A stretch of DNA of 64,000 nt from Tipula vernalis (taxonomy: Eukaryota; Arthropoda; Insecta; Diptera; Tipulidae): NCBI GenBank assembly GCA_958295665.1, contig OY282558.1, forward strand, positions 47,058,389-47,122,388, given 5' to 3'. Positions 34,685 to 46,784 of this stretch are shown one piece after another. The position numbers and the translations under genes were made by a program. Below the pieces are notes generated by a model, which was given only the letters and a program-made list of their open reading frames with translations, was not told the DNA's origin and searched no databases. The first letter of the stretch is position 1, and each line of letters begins with the position of its first letter.

Positions 34685-37600
34685 ATGGGCATTCCAGATG
34701 GTTTTAATATTTGGCACAGACAAATGTCTTTATCTAATGAAATACAAAATTTGTTTGTTTCTTCCCACAAAATGTCTACCAACCGTGCGCTACGAATTTC
34801 TACACGTTTTGCTAATATTGGAACTTCTGTAGCCAAATTCAATGAAGATACCGGTTTGGAAGAGGTTCAAACCAATATTCAGCTACTTGAAGATGAATGG
34901 AAAGACTAGCTCTTCAAAATGCAATAGAAGCGTCTTATTTTAAATTGAAACAAGTGTTAGTGCGAGCCCAAAAGGAGCGTGAAGCCGAAACAGTTAAGCG
35001 TTCTCATAATACTTCAATCGACGAACTTATGATAAATCAGCAATCTTTCAAAGAGATAGTAAGGTCAGACTTCCAAGAATTAATATTCCCACTTTTCCGG
35101 TCATTATTATTAGGTTCCGTCATTCAACAAGGACCTATTTGAAGCATCGATCGACAGCAATCCTAAAATATCAAAGGTAATCAAATTTCAATACCTAAAA
35201 GGACTGTTAACAGATGAAGCTGCCGCATTGGTTCGTCACATCGCCGTAACTGAGGCAAAATATAAAGAGGCTTGGGACAAAATTAAAGAAAGGTTCGACA
35301 AAAAACGACTGGTAGTGGCAAATCTTATTAAGCAGTTCGTTGATGAACCAGCAATTACAAAAGTTTCGGCAAAAGCGTTGCATCAAAATGAAGTCATCAG
35401 AGGGTTGAAAGTGTTAGGCAGCGAAGCAGAAAGAAGAGACCCATGGCTAATTCACATTTTAGTTAACAAATTGGATAGCGTGACCAAGCAAGCATGGGCA
35501 AATGATACGGTTGAGAAGGATTTTCCTTCGTCTACTGAGCCAGTGTATCTTAAATCCTCTCAAGGGCATTACCTCAGCAAATGCGAACAGTTTCTCCTTT
35601 TAAGTATTTCTGAAAGGCGAGGATTTGTGTCTGAGAGAAAACTTTGTTTGAACTGTTTGTCCCCAAACCATCAATCAGTCGGCAAATGTCATAGGAAACA
35701 TTATTTAATTGTGATGTGTGTTGCTGGACTCTGGTTTAAGATTAAGCGTTTAAGATTGCCTAGAACAAAGGTAAATGCGGCTTCTATCACAGTAAAATCA
35801 TTATACTCTAGTAAAGATGAAATATGAATCGATGCTCTTGTAATCGGGCAACTTCCAAGTAAGCTGCCAAGTTTCGAGTTCACTTTCCTTGATTGCAGTT
35901 TTCTGAGTGATTTAAAAAATGCGGATCGATTTTTCCATATATTTCTAGATGGGCGACTCACAAATGCCAGCAATACCGTAGTGGCTCAGCGAACACTCTT
36001 TGGTTGGATTATAGCAGGGACTACAAATAAAGATAGCGTGGAGAGAAGTCAATCAGTTCAATTAAATAACTGCACCTTAAATCTTAATTTGGGAATCGAT
36101 ATTGATATTACTTTAAAGCGTTCCTAAGAGAGTGTGAAGAACAATATAAGTCAAAGCACAAGCGAAATGAAGCTGACAGATATGTGGTTGAAATTCCGTT
36201 TAAAAAAATGGCCGCTCAACTAGGAAACTCCGAGAATTCCGTTAAAAGAAGATTTCTTGCACTGGAAAGAAAGCTGCAGGGGAACACTTTGCTAAAGGAC
36301 GATTATTGTAAGTTTATTAATGAATATATCAAATCATTTTATTTACCACATCACTGCGTGTTAAAGGAGTCGAGTGAAACGACCAAGTTAAGAGTCGTAT
36401 TTGATGCTAGTGGGCCCAGTGATTCAGCCTACTTTATGGTCGATTTTGATGAGGTTTCGCAATCACAAAATAGCACAGACGGACGACATTGAGAAAATGT
36501 ACAACCAAGTTTTGGTCTCTGAAAAGGACACTCAATTTTAACGGATACAGGCATTATAGACTCAACACTGTCACATTCCGATTGTCCAGTTCTTAATTTT
36601 TGGCTAAAAGAACCTTGCACCAAGTAGCCTACGATAATCAGCTCGACCATCCAAATGTCGTCCAACACATTTTAAATGATTTTTACGTTGATGATTTCGT
36701 TTCCGGAGCGAATTCTTTTGAAGCGCAAAAAGGGCGCATGGAAGTCGAACTTATCTAATATTATGACGACAGAGAATGCAGTTCAAATTTTGATGTTCCA
36801 AAATTCACTATAAGCGAGAATATTAGGCCTCTAGTGGAATGTTAATGATGACGTTTTTTTCATTTAAGTTAAACCTGGAGGAATGTTCACAACCAACCAA
36901 GCGGCGAATTATTTCTGAATACTCCAGACTGTTTGATCCTCTCGGTAGGCTATCTCCAGCAAAAATCTTAATGAAAATAATTTTCTAAAATCTTTGTTTG
37001 ATGAAGCTGGGCTAGGACGATGCGCTATCCGATGATCTTCTAGAAAACATACGAATAAACCGATACATTCTAAAGGTCGGTAAGGTTGAGTTGCACGGTT
37101 TCTCAGATGCGAGCGAAAAGGCATATGCTGCTGTAGTGTATTGCAGAACGGTAGACGAAAATGGCGCAGTGAAAGTTAATTTAATGGCATCCACAACAAA
37201 AAAATTGGCACCCATTAAACAGGTATCGTTGCCAAGACTGGAGTTGTGTGGCGCGCACTTGCTGACAAGACTAATAGCTTTGGTAAAGGAAACAATGAGG
37301 CAACCAGTAGAATGTTATGCGTGGACGGATTCCACTATTGTGATGATGCGGTTATCTAGCCATCCGGTAAGATGGAAAACCTTTGTGGCAAATAGCACAT
37401 CATGTACGATCTGAGCAAAATCCAGATGACCACGCATCCCGAGGAGTACCCCCATCAAAATTGTTAAATTTATGACAATGGTGGCAGGGCCCAAAATGGC
37501 TGCAAAATACTAATTTGGTTTATTAGTCTTAAATTGAAGAAGATAGTCACGCAGAACTCGTAAGCGAAGAACGAAAGAGAAGTAAACCGCTCATTTTTAA

Positions 37601-38310
37601 CGCCGAAAACCAGGAAGATATCTTTGATCGGTTGCTGCAAATGATTTCATCGTATACCAAGCTGGTTCGTGTCGTCGCCTATATGTCTTACGGTTTATTA
37701 GAAACTTGCATTTACCAAAGACTGAAAGAGCTTTATGTTACCTCGCTGTAGACGAAACACGTAACGCCACAAACTCCATATCATACGGTATGTGCAGAGA
37801 GAGTCATTTGGCCAGGAGATCGATTATTTGCTGACAAAGGGGCAGAAATAAGAAAAACTAGAAATATTCTGTCATTGGTGCCGTTTGTAGATGCGAATAG
37901 TATTTTGAGGGTTGGTGGTCAATACAGACTAAGACGTTCAGATTGCCAATATGACTACAAGCATCCAGTGATCCTGCCAAGAGGTGACATATTCAGCAGA
38001 ATTATCATATCGCACATACATGTATTTAATCTACACCCTGGACTATCACTAACCTTTCATCTATGATAAGACAACAATTTTGGATAGTTGGAGGAAGAAG
38101 CAGCATAAGAAAAATTGTGGGAAAGTGCGTCACATGTTTCATAAATAATGCGAAAACATCCAAGCAGTTGATGGGTGATTTGCCAATAACAAGGTTGAAA
38201 GCAGCAAGACCATTTAGTTCATGCGGAGTTGATTATGCGGGGCCAATACAGATTGCTTCAAAGAAAGGGAGAGGCGCTAGATTCACCAAGGGCGAATAAT
38301 AGAAGCCCTC
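34685..38310 (+). pseudogene. BEL/Pao LTR retrotransposon, gag to integrase start
   Basis: This is the longest BEL/Pao copy. Gag: 34685-34909 and 34897-35142, then LFEASIDSNPKISKV and FQYLKGLLTDEAAALVRHI (35135-35245), with zinc motif LCLNCLSPNHQSVGKCH (about 35644-35690). Protease-to-RT linker: VIGQLPSKLPS (about 35840-35870) and TLFGWIIAGT (about 35995-36022). RT: PHHCVLKES (36346-36372), TTKLRVVFDAS (36379-36411), FYVDDFVSGANSF (36679-36717) and RLFDPLGRLSPAKIL (36920-36970); only about 260 bases separate VFDAS and YVDD, so much of the palm is deleted. RNase H: HGFSDASEKAYAAVVY (37094-37140), LPRLELCGAHLL and WTDSTIVM (37320-37345). Integrase: ILRVGGQYRL (37900-37930), CVTCF (38125-38140), GVDYAGPI (38225-38250). 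It stops at 38310 before the rest of the catalytic triad. Several frame changes and stops. Confidence 0.85.
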
Positions 38311-39659
38311 TTCAACAAGTTTTTCAATATTACCGGTAAAATCTGTACTGACGCTTGGTCGAACGTATGTAGGGACTCCATGACAAATTATGACATCAAT
38401 ACAACCTCTCGTCTTGATTTATAATTTTATTGGACTTGAGAAGAGTACATCTGTGATGAACTTAACTTGCTCATGTTCAAGATTCGGTTTATCTATAAAT
38501 TTAAGTTCTAGAAATAAAACGGCTTAAGTCGACTTATATTATATAAACTGTTGGGGATTTGATGTTTAATTTTCTATTAATACAAGGCAAGGTATTTACC
38601 ATCTCGTTCATCCTGAACGAATCGTTTTGGAAATTAGTTGAAACTGTTCATTGTGTGCTATCTCCGATTGCTAAATGGATATATTTTTTTGAGAAAAACA
38701 AGAAAGCAGTTCTGCCTAAAGAGGTGGTGGTCTTTTGACCGAGTTTTATTTTTAACGCCGCAGAACTTCACCCAAAATATTAGGACGGCAACAAAATAAT
38801 TGAGTCGATGAAATAGCGACCGGTTTTGGATTGCAAGTGAGGAGCCGCCGTTTGCTGAGATTTGCTGGGCGGGAGTGTGTTCTAAGCTACATATTCGCTT
38901 GAAGAATAGGATGACTTGGAGGAAACTATGAATGTCTAGGTTTTGGGTGATGTTGAGGCTCTAATTCATAGTTATAAAACAGTTATTATTTAGTGTGTGT
39001 ACTGAAATATAATGTTACTTATTTTTATTTTTGAACTGGAATTCAATGGAGATCAAGTAGATGTCCCTCTTTTGTCCAGATGTCAACATTTTTCTAGTGT
39101 TCTTTGGTACAAATTTTAATCAAAATATTGAATAAAAGTATTATATTATCAGTAACCATATAACTATATATTGAATCATAACAAGTCCCTTCGATGAGCC
39201 TGAGAAACCCCTGGATACAAGCGAATGCCACCTGCTCAGTATTTAAATTACGTTCGACTTTTGGTTTAAAAAGTCAATGAATTGATTGTCGTCACCGATT
39301 TATTGCTCGGACGACTATTTTTCAGTATACCCAAAGCTTGGTGAACATGATCAAAATACAGTTTTGTCAAGCTAGTCATCTAAATCTGCCTTATAGGCTT
39401 TAAAATAAACCATTAATCATACAAGGCACTCTTGTTTTAGGACTTATTGAGACTGTAGTTATTGGCTACGGCAAATTCGGTGATCAGTTTGAACCAACTG
39501 AAATACAGCGATTTCAATAGATATAGGCACTGCGATAACCGTAAAATCATAGTAGTTGGAAAGAGCGTGTTTGAGGGCCTGCAGATATGTAGCACCGTCA
39601 CAATAAAATCAAAATGCAGCTACCATTAAAGTCATTTTTACCTTACGAGGGATTACATT
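38311..39659. other. No recognised feature
   Basis: AT-rich sequence following the truncated BEL integrase. No open frame, TIR or repeat could be supported. Confidence 0.5.
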
Positions 39660-40485
39660 TTTTGAAATATCTCATGAACTTAACTCAAACCTAACTCAAC
39701 CTCAAATTTGATCCGCAAAAACTTCAATTAAACCAAAATACGTTGTTATGGGTAAATTCGTATAGTACGTACTCGATCTTATTTACAAACAAATTCTAAC
39801 TTTTCAATTGTCCACTTTGAAAAACAGTTACAAATGGGATAAGCTGTTTCCGAGATATCGGAGGTAGAGACATCCAGACATTTCGATATCCAGACAAATG
39901 GATGGACCTCTTAACTCCGATCCGCAAAGACCAAAACTATTAAAATCAAATCAAGATTGATGAAAAATTTGGTTTGCCCAACCCTAACTCAACTTTAGGT
40001 CGACCCAAATCTTAGCCCTTAAAACAACCCTGAACTCAAGGCACAAGTCATTCTTTAAATCAACTCAATCTGTAATAAACTCCAACTAAACCGTCAACTC
40101 GATCTCCAACCTCTCAATAAACCACAACTCAACTTAAACTCAACCTCTCAACCCAACTTAACCCCCGAAGAATATAAGCGTTTACACTAACTCCCAACTC
40201 AACATCAACCCCAACTCTCTCCAGTAAACCCCAAACGCCCAACTCAATACCTAAATCAACATGGTCTGGAACCTGTATAGGTATGAAAATTCATATCAAA
40301 AATTCTATAACTTAACATCCAATCGACCACCAACTCCACCGTCAACTTAACCCTGAATACAACGTCCGACTTAATTCTCAAATAAACACGCTCCAAACAA
40401 CTATACAACACTAAAATTATCCCCTAGTCAACTATAATTGAACCGTAACCCAATTCTAACGCAAAACCAACTCAACCCCATTCAG
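39660..40485 (+). repeat. CAACTCAACC-type minisatellite with an embedded module copy
   Basis: Degenerate AACTCAACC words occur at 39672-39720 and 39975-40485. Between them, 39745-39915 carries a diverged copy of the dispersed module (AAATTCGTATAGTACGTAC, GTTTCCGAGATATCGG, ACATCCAGACA). The strand bias is C/A-rich on the plus strand. Confidence 0.75.
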
Positions 40486-41190
40486 TCATGTACGGGTTAA
40501 CTTTGAAGGTTGACTTTGGCTTCGATTTGCGGGTTGATTTGGAGTTGAGCTGGGGTTGGGTTAGGGTTGAATAAGCAGTTCATCTAGGAATTTATTTGAG
40601 GGTTGAATTGAGGATTGAGTTAGAATTGCTTGGGTTGATTAGCGTTGAGTTCATATTGATTTGGTAGTAGAGTTGAGCGTTGAGTTTGTGGCAGATTGAC
40701 GGACGGGGTTGCTGGTCGAGTTGAAGTTGATATAGCTTGAGTTGTTTTTAATTGAGCTCATGTGAATGTATTTTGTCGAGTTAAGTTAATGGTTGAGTTA
40801 TTGGTCGAATTAGAGTTGATGTTGAGCTTTCGTATCGTGTTGATTTAAGGTTTGAGTTGAACGCTGAGTTTGTGGTTGAGTTGGTGGTTCAGTTGGGAGT
40901 TTTGTCGAAGTTGAGTTTGGGGATTTATTTGAGATTTGATAATTGTTTTGGACTTGGGTTGAGTTGAAGTTGGGTTGAATTTGGGGTTAGGTTAAAGGTT
41001 TGATTTTTAAGTTGATTTGGGTTTGAATTCATGATTGAGTTGAGGGTTGATTTGATGATTGTATTGCGATTGTGTTGGAGTTTGAGTTAGAAATTGAGTT
41101 GATGTTTTGGCTAAGGATTGAGTAGGAGATTTAGGGATTTTGTTAGGGATTGATCTGGGAATTGAGTTGGAGGTAAGATTAACAGCACGT
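40486..41190 (-). repeat. Same minisatellite in opposite orientation
   Basis: From about 40495 the plus strand switches to GGGTTGAGTTGAGG-type words, that is the complement of the preceding array, up to about 41185. Base skew reverses at the same point. Confidence 0.85.
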
Positions 41191-41420
41191 TATTTTTGGG
41201 ACCTCGTCAGTTTCCAGCCCTTTAATATTTGCATTTGCTGTTTCGGACTCATGGAACTTCAAAACGTCTTGAGTAGTAGTTTTTAACAAACGACATTTTT
41301 TGTCATTTTAACATTATTTACCTAATCTGTCCTTGGGTTCTTGTGAAGACCTAGAATTTTAATTTATGTTGTTTCTTTTTTTTTTGAAAGGACTTCGGAG
41401 GTTCTATTCTCTTATAGACG
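41191..41420 (+). repeat. Dispersed module copy (3' part)
   Basis: GGACTCATGGAACTTCAAAACGTC and GTTTTTAACAAACGACATTTTTTGTCATTTTAAC match the tail of the module at 57350-57440 in the same orientation and again lie 3' of a minisatellite. Confidence 0.6.
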
Positions 41421-41902
41421 CAAATACGGTACTGATTTTAATGCTGATATTTTCGACTTTTAAAACCTTCGACGCAAATGGTTAAAATTATCCTTTTCCA
41501 TTACGTTAGCAATGGCCCTTTCATACCTTTCATTATACAATAAATTGGAGGGTCTGATCTAATCAAAATTTCAATATTTGATGAACGGTTAGCTGAAATT
41601 TACTGAAAATTGCCTTTAGTTCACGAATACAGAGACAACTGAAGTAAATCATGACTCGATTTAAATTTAAAATATGTTTTTCAACATCCTGCAACAATTT
41701 TCAATTTGAATAACAGCAACGTCCCAATTATAACAAAATGTAGGGTATTTGGGTGGTATATATGGTAACTTATTTCATATTTGGGTATTACATATGCATA
41801 ATTTAATTTTTAGCACCACAATAGTTTTAAACTACAACTATTCTCTATATGTTGTCTACTATACACAGAAATATACTTAGCCTGATGTAGTAAACAATTT
41901 CT
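41421..41902. other. No recognised feature
   Basis: AT-rich spacer with no supported structure. Confidence 0.5.
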
Positions 41903-42175
41903 CTAAAGGATAGGTTTTGCATAAATTTTCATTTTACTGTTTAGATTATTTGGAAAAATTAACCCTTCAATGTTTGGTATCGTCACATAATTTATACTGC
42001 CGTTAGTTAGCATGCAGGAGCAAGTTTTAATTTCACCCGCATACACATAATTTATCTGATAATTTTGTTGACAGAGAGATTTACACTCACCAGACACTAA
42101 GAATATATACAAACACAAACATAAAAGGGCAAAAGTTGAATTGAATTTATGTCTAGACGACATAAATATTTTCAT
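41903..42175 (-). CDS. Small putative secreted Cys-containing peptide (90 aa)
   Basis: An ATG-initiated minus-strand frame of 90 codons. Two Met codons are close together (MKIF-M), and either could start it. Residues about 13-28 (TFALLCLCLYIFLVSG) form a hydrophobic core like a signal peptide with a plausible cleavage after S-G. The remainder, about 60 residues, has ECKSLC and CSC, giving a C-x3-C-x16-C-x-C pattern. There is no repeat or transposon similarity in it. I do not recognise the family. It could be a real small host gene or exon, or a chance frame; the codon content is unremarkable. A plus-strand frame at 42149-42364 overlaps its start and has no such features. Confidence 0.3.
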   Translation of the reverse strand: MKIFMSSRHKFNSTFALLCLCLYIFLVSGECKSLCQQNYQINYVYAGEIKTCSCMLTNGSINYVTIPNIEGLIFPNNLNSKMKIYAKPIL

Positions 42176-42588
42176 GTTTTTCCATCCCGTTTAAATGCTG
42201 GAGATGTACCGCAACATCAACATGTAGCCACAAACATATACAGACCAAGACCATCATCAGTTATGATAAATTTTAGTTTAGTAAAATATCCTTTTCACCG
42301 CATATATAGAGATAAAATAACGATAATTTATAGTAAGAGGATACAACATATACTGGTGATGTGAATAAACCGTATTTTTCGTGTTTTGAACCTATCCAGT
42401 TGTGAAAATTAGGGTCTAATAGACACACAAAAAAAAAAAAAATTATTGGGATATGATGGATCATTGAATTGGTACGCATAGTAAACGATAAAAAATTTAA
42501 ATAAATAAGCGAGAGCTTTAGATTGAATTTTGTTCCATCAACATCAACAGCCATCATCAATCAACCGAAACGAACAACAACAAAAAAA

Positions 42589-42690
42589 AATGTTGAAGTG
42601 TATTTTGTTTTCAATTGTGTACATAAATATTGTGTGCTGTTGTTGCCAAACCCATCTTCCCATTTTTCTCGGGATTTTTGGTTTGGTTTA
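42589..42690 (+). CDS. Very short ORF with hydrophobic N-terminus (33 aa)
   Basis: ATG at 42589 opens 33 codons beginning MLKCILFSIVYINIVCCCCQ, hydrophobic like a signal sequence. It is preceded by a CAACATCAACAG...ACAACAACAAAAAAAA stretch reminiscent of fly 5' leaders. It could be the first exon of a host gene, but no 3' context supports it. Confidence 0.15.
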
Positions 42691-43550
42691 ATTTAAAAAT
42701 ATACGAAAATTACTTCATACGTATATACATACGAGTATGACATGAAGTTCTCAGTTATAAATTCGTTATTTATTTTATGCTACAAAATACTCTAAGTTTT
42801 TCATCTTAACTAAATTTTTTTTTGTTGTTTTTCATTAAACTTTATTGCTTTTCTTCTTCATAATTTAATATTAGTGGGTATATAGCTATGTATCGTATTT
42901 TGCTGCTATATAACACATTTTCATTTTAAACAACCCACTCGTGCCGGATTATTATCAAAATATGATAGACATTTTCAAGCTTTTGACATGAAAGTGTTAA
43001 CCGAAATGTTAATTATTTTTATTACATGTAACAAGAATTAATTCGTCTACGTACATTTAACAATATAACAAGTGTCGTAATATACAGATGTCGATTGTTT
43101 AGCATCGTACGCATTGACCGTAAATTTGTAAATTTTATGGATTTCTAACTATGAAGCAAAACCATGAAATTCCCAATGCGTTCTATCAAAATTCTTTGTT
43201 AGAGGATACCGGACAATTTCGGTAACTACAAATTTAATTTTGCAAACTCTGGTTAGTATCAAAAGGTAATCAATAAATCGTGAAAAATCTCTAAAGCTTA
43301 TCGAATTTTGAAATTTTGATGTAAAGTCTGAAGAGACAATACAGAATTGTGTATAATAATACTCCGAAAACTTCCAGAATCTGAATAATTTCTGGTTAGT
43401 TTTTTAATCTTCAAGTCATCAAATTTTATGTGTTCCACGAATTAAACTTGAATTGTCTGCGCAAACCTGTGTCGTTTAAACTACTCTCACATAAATATCG
43501 ATGTAATAGTGAGAAAAGAAAGAGAAACGGTTTTTTATAGACAAAATATA
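42691..43550. other. No recognised feature
   Basis: AT-rich sequence without a supported frame or repeat. Confidence 0.5.
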
Positions 43551-43945
43551 TTAAAAATAATGGCATTCACAACATTTTCGACTTGTTAATCAGAAAAATG
43601 AAGAGGCCAATCATTTATAAATATATCTACCAAAAAAAAAAAATAGAAATATCAAAATCCCCCCGTACTTTAACCCGAAGTCAATACAAAGTGTATCGAC
43701 TGCAAAAATGAAAACTTTCCTTGAGCTTTTTCTGTGGTAGTTTGGTTCATACTTATAAGCTCGTACAAACAAAAAAGTTCGGTCTACTCAACAGGTAGCT
43801 ACGATCAAACAACAAAAATACAATTCCAACTTCATACATTACGCATGAGGCAAGACGTATTGACTTAGCGAATTATATAATTCACCAAATCAAAAAACTC
43901 ACTCTGATTAACAAGTCGAAAATTTTGTGAATGCCATCATTTTTA
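43551..43945. mobile_element. MITE-like element, 395 bp, 34-bp TIRs
   Basis: TGGCATTCACAACATTTTCG with the following ACTTGTTAATCAGA (43561-43594) is repeated inverted at 43903-43936 with one mismatch by eye. A weaker match extends outwards through TTAAAAAT to about 43551 and 43945. The interior has no coding capacity. TTAA-like bases sit at the outer edge on both sides, but a target duplication is not certain. Confidence 0.7.
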
Positions 43946-44249
43946 TTAATTTAAGCCACTATCTAATTGGACCAGGTGTGTTCCATTTCTACAGATTTCC
44001 AAATATTGACACTATACTTGTTCTGTGTCACGTGTTTTGTAGATTTTTGGAAGTTCTTTATTTGGAGAAAATTGATTGAGAAATAACTAGTTTTAGAATC
44101 GAACTTTCTATGTCCCAGCGTTTTGGTAAAATTAGAGGTCAGTTTTCCATTGGTTAAAATTTTCTGACTTTGAAGACTGTTAATTAAATAAATTTAAATG
44201 TACATTTTTGAAATGGAACTCACACTATCTCCAAATGGCTTCATAGAGA

Positions 44250-44710
44250 ATATAACGTGACCGTGACACCTAGTGTGTAATAGAATAAGTTAAAATTAAT
44301 AGCTCAATGTTAAACTGTACTAAAATGGAATTTTCCATGATAAAATTGTTCTACGCTATTCTAACTGGAAAAGTCATGAGCTTTCTAGAATTTTGGTTTG
44401 TGTATATAAAAAGGCAAACGAGATCGAATTGGATTAGTAGTATTTGGAAAGCGACAGTGTGAAGATTAAAAAGTAATTGAAAAATGAATTAAAAGTGTTA
44501 TAGTGCGAAATAAAAATTATAAGTGAACAGTAAAATTGTGTGAAAATTATTTAAAGTGATTTTGTGAATTATCGTGAATAAATAGTGTTGTTATAATTTT
44601 TGTGTGACATAAATAAATTCGTTAGTGATAAATTGAATTGATTTTGTTTTATTCATAATCCAGTGATACGAACCTTAATTGACAAGGCAAAAACGTAACA
44701 ATACACTACA
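44250..44710 (+). promoter_or_regulatory. Promoter-like region, possible LTR remnant
   Basis: A TATATAAAAAGG box at 44403-44413 is followed by an A/G-rich leader with many GTGAA/GTGAAT words and AATAAA-like motifs (44577, 44610). This is what an insect LTR retrotransposon LTR/leader can look like. Gag-like Cys/His sequence lies further downstream at 46330, and a mariner lies between. No partner LTR was found. Confidence 0.25.
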
Positions 44711-44721
44711 ATTTTAGGCTT

Positions 44722-45029
44722 TTGAATTATTTTATAAAACTCAACAAGAGGAAAGAGGATCAAACGAGGCCTGAGGCGTTGGGGATGGTGTATTTGGTGC
44801 ATTCCTTAAGTGACGGTTTGGACAAAAACTTACTTTGTTTAGCTTATTTTCGTTTATTGCTAAAACACAATGCAAATCACTTGCAATTACTCGGGCTTTA
44901 TTTATCGAGAAGAAGTTTTTGGACCTTTTCTTCTACAAAGTTTTTCACGGTATCCCAACCATTTGGTCGATTACAGTTGAAGCGTTTTCTATTAGTGAAG
45001 GTTTAAAGGAGCTTACATCCAACCTTTAG
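44722..45029 (+). other. Unrecognised open frames
   Basis: Two overlapping frames (44722-45006 and 44835-45029) are open. They could be a frame-shifted gag-like remnant of the element suggested at 44250-44710, but no domain is visible. Confidence 0.2.
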
Positions 45030-45179
45030 GATATTATGAAAAAAACAAAATTTCTGGCAAATTTCCAGAGATCTATAAACGACGATAATTGTTGATTCAA
45101 CGGTATCAGTACTTCTAAAATGCTTTGAATTATCTACTAGATCGTAAATGAAAAAAACTTTTAAGTACAAATCAATATA

Positions 45180-46010
45180 CCAGGTGTCTATAGATAAAAC
45201 CGGAATTTACCAATAAATGGCGCCACTAGTCAATGTACCTTTCGGCAAGCCGCGTCATCGGCATCAATAACGCATGTTTTTTTACGTGTTAAAAATGTCT
45301 AGTTTTGTTATAATTCGATGAAAACCTCGTCGAAGCTTAAGGTGAGCATGCTCTTGGTAAATCACAATGCTATGAGTATTTTAATAAATTCAAAAGTGTT
45401 GATTTTGACGTGTGAAACAAAGAGCGTGGAAGACCAGCAAAACAGTTTGAAGAAAGTGAATTGCAAGCATTGTTGGATGAGGATGATGCTCAAACGGAGA
45501 AATAACTCGCGACTCAATTGAATGTGTCACGAGAAACGTCTCCATACTTTTAAAAGCCTTGGAATCTATTTTAAGAATAAAAAGTGCAAGAAGCCTTGGG
45601 TTGATCCAGGTCAACCGAAATCACTAAGGACGGAAGACAATGCACTGTATTTGATGGGATCAGAAGAGTGTGATTTATTTTGAGCTGCTAAAACCTGGTG
45701 AAACCGTAAATACTAATCGCTACCAACAACGTGATTTTGCTTCATTCATAATGTACCATCACACAAAAAAAACCAGTCAAGGAAACGTTGGAAACACTTA
45801 ATTGGAAAATACTTTCACATGCGGCTTACTCACCAGACTTGGCTCTGTCCGATTATCATTTATTTGCATCGATGGGACGCGGCATTAAAATGGCTCGATA
45901 ATTGGTTTGCCTCAAAAGAACAACAGTGGTTTGCTGTGGTATCCACACATTGCCAGAAAGATAGGAAAAATGTATAACTAATAATGAGTAATACTTTGAA
46001 TAAAAAACTT
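45180..46010 (+). pseudogene. Mariner transposase remnant 1
   Basis: Mariner transposases are DDE/D cut-and-paste enzymes that insert at TA. TA at 45178-45179 is followed by CCAGGTGTCTATAGATAAAA, a mariner-like terminal repeat. Downstream, pieces of transposase occur in order: FNKFKSVDFDV (about 45380-45412), ESELQALLDEDDAQTEK (about 45455-45503), ATQLNVSRET (about 45508-45540), then ETLETLNWKILSHAAYSPDL and LSDYHLFASMGRG (45785-45885), which includes the conserved YSPDL-x-x-SDYHLF box with its Asp, and LPER (about 45948). The middle catalytic region is largely missing or scrambled by frame changes. The 3' terminal repeat was not found. It has no activity. Confidence 0.8.
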
Positions 46011-46059
46011 CTTACCATTATCTTGTTTCCAGAAGATCCAACCACAAAAACTTTCGTTC

Positions 46060-46400
46060 AACTAACCATTGATAAACACTTACGAAATTGAATGATAAAA
46101 AGTTAGACGTGAAGTTGTCAAAAATATCAAAAATTTGGCAAGGCTTGTGCAAAGGCTTTAAATATGGAAATGACCGAACGGGAAACAGAGGCGATTCAAT
46201 CAAATTTATAGTTGGCGGTTCAAAAAAGTGATGCGGAGATAAATAATACTAATAAACAAGAGAATGGATATCATCAGGGTTGTCCAAGATCTCCATCGTG
46301 GAATAGACAAAATTTGCCAAACAATACAGTGCCATCTGTAAAAAGTTTGGACATATTGTGAGATAATATTTTTAGAGTGAGGCAGTGCAATATATTCAAA
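46060..46400 (+). pseudogene. Possible retrotransposon gag fragment with broken zinc knuckle
   Basis: Plus-strand frames read KISKIWQGLCKGFKYGNDRT and later AICKKFGHIVR followed by a stop and YF (around 46330-46370). The last part resembles a C-x2-C-x3-GH-x4-C knuckle in which the first and last Cys are lost. Family uncertain. Confidence 0.25.
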
Positions 46401-46551
46401 CTGTATCGGTTAGTAAAGTTGAACCAGCTGAAGTATGCTTGAAGGTTGAAGAACAGTACCTGGAAATAATGTAAACAATGGCACATGCTCATACATAATT
46501 ACGGAGGACAGTATAGTAGTTAGCTTAAAAATTGTAAATTAGTTCAGATTA

Positions 46552-46600
46552 CAGTGAAACCTCGCTTAACAAGCACCTCGCATAACGAGCAAAACAAATT
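46552..46600 (+). mobile_element. Pogo/Tigger-like terminal inverted repeat, single end
   Basis: TA followed by CAGTGAAACCTCGCTTAACA and CTCGCATAACGAG is typical of pogo/Tigger-type ends. The opposite end was not found; the LOA ORF1 sequence begins about 230 bases further on. Confidence 0.35.
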
Positions 46601-46784
46601 GTAAAAAATGACTCCACTCGTACCACTGTACCAAACCATTTTTCTCAATTTCAGATATGATCACACCAGTGGGAAAGATTTTTATTACAGTGGCTTAGAA
46701 TTGATTGTAATAAAAGCAGAACGAGATTTTAAACCACTATTAGGCAGATCATGTCACATTATAGGCATCATTTAAGTTAGGTTA

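Noticed and set aside
42273..42560. 95-codon minus-strand frame beside the secreted-peptide candidate
   Set aside because: Overlaps a poly(A)/T run and has no recognisable feature; likely chance.
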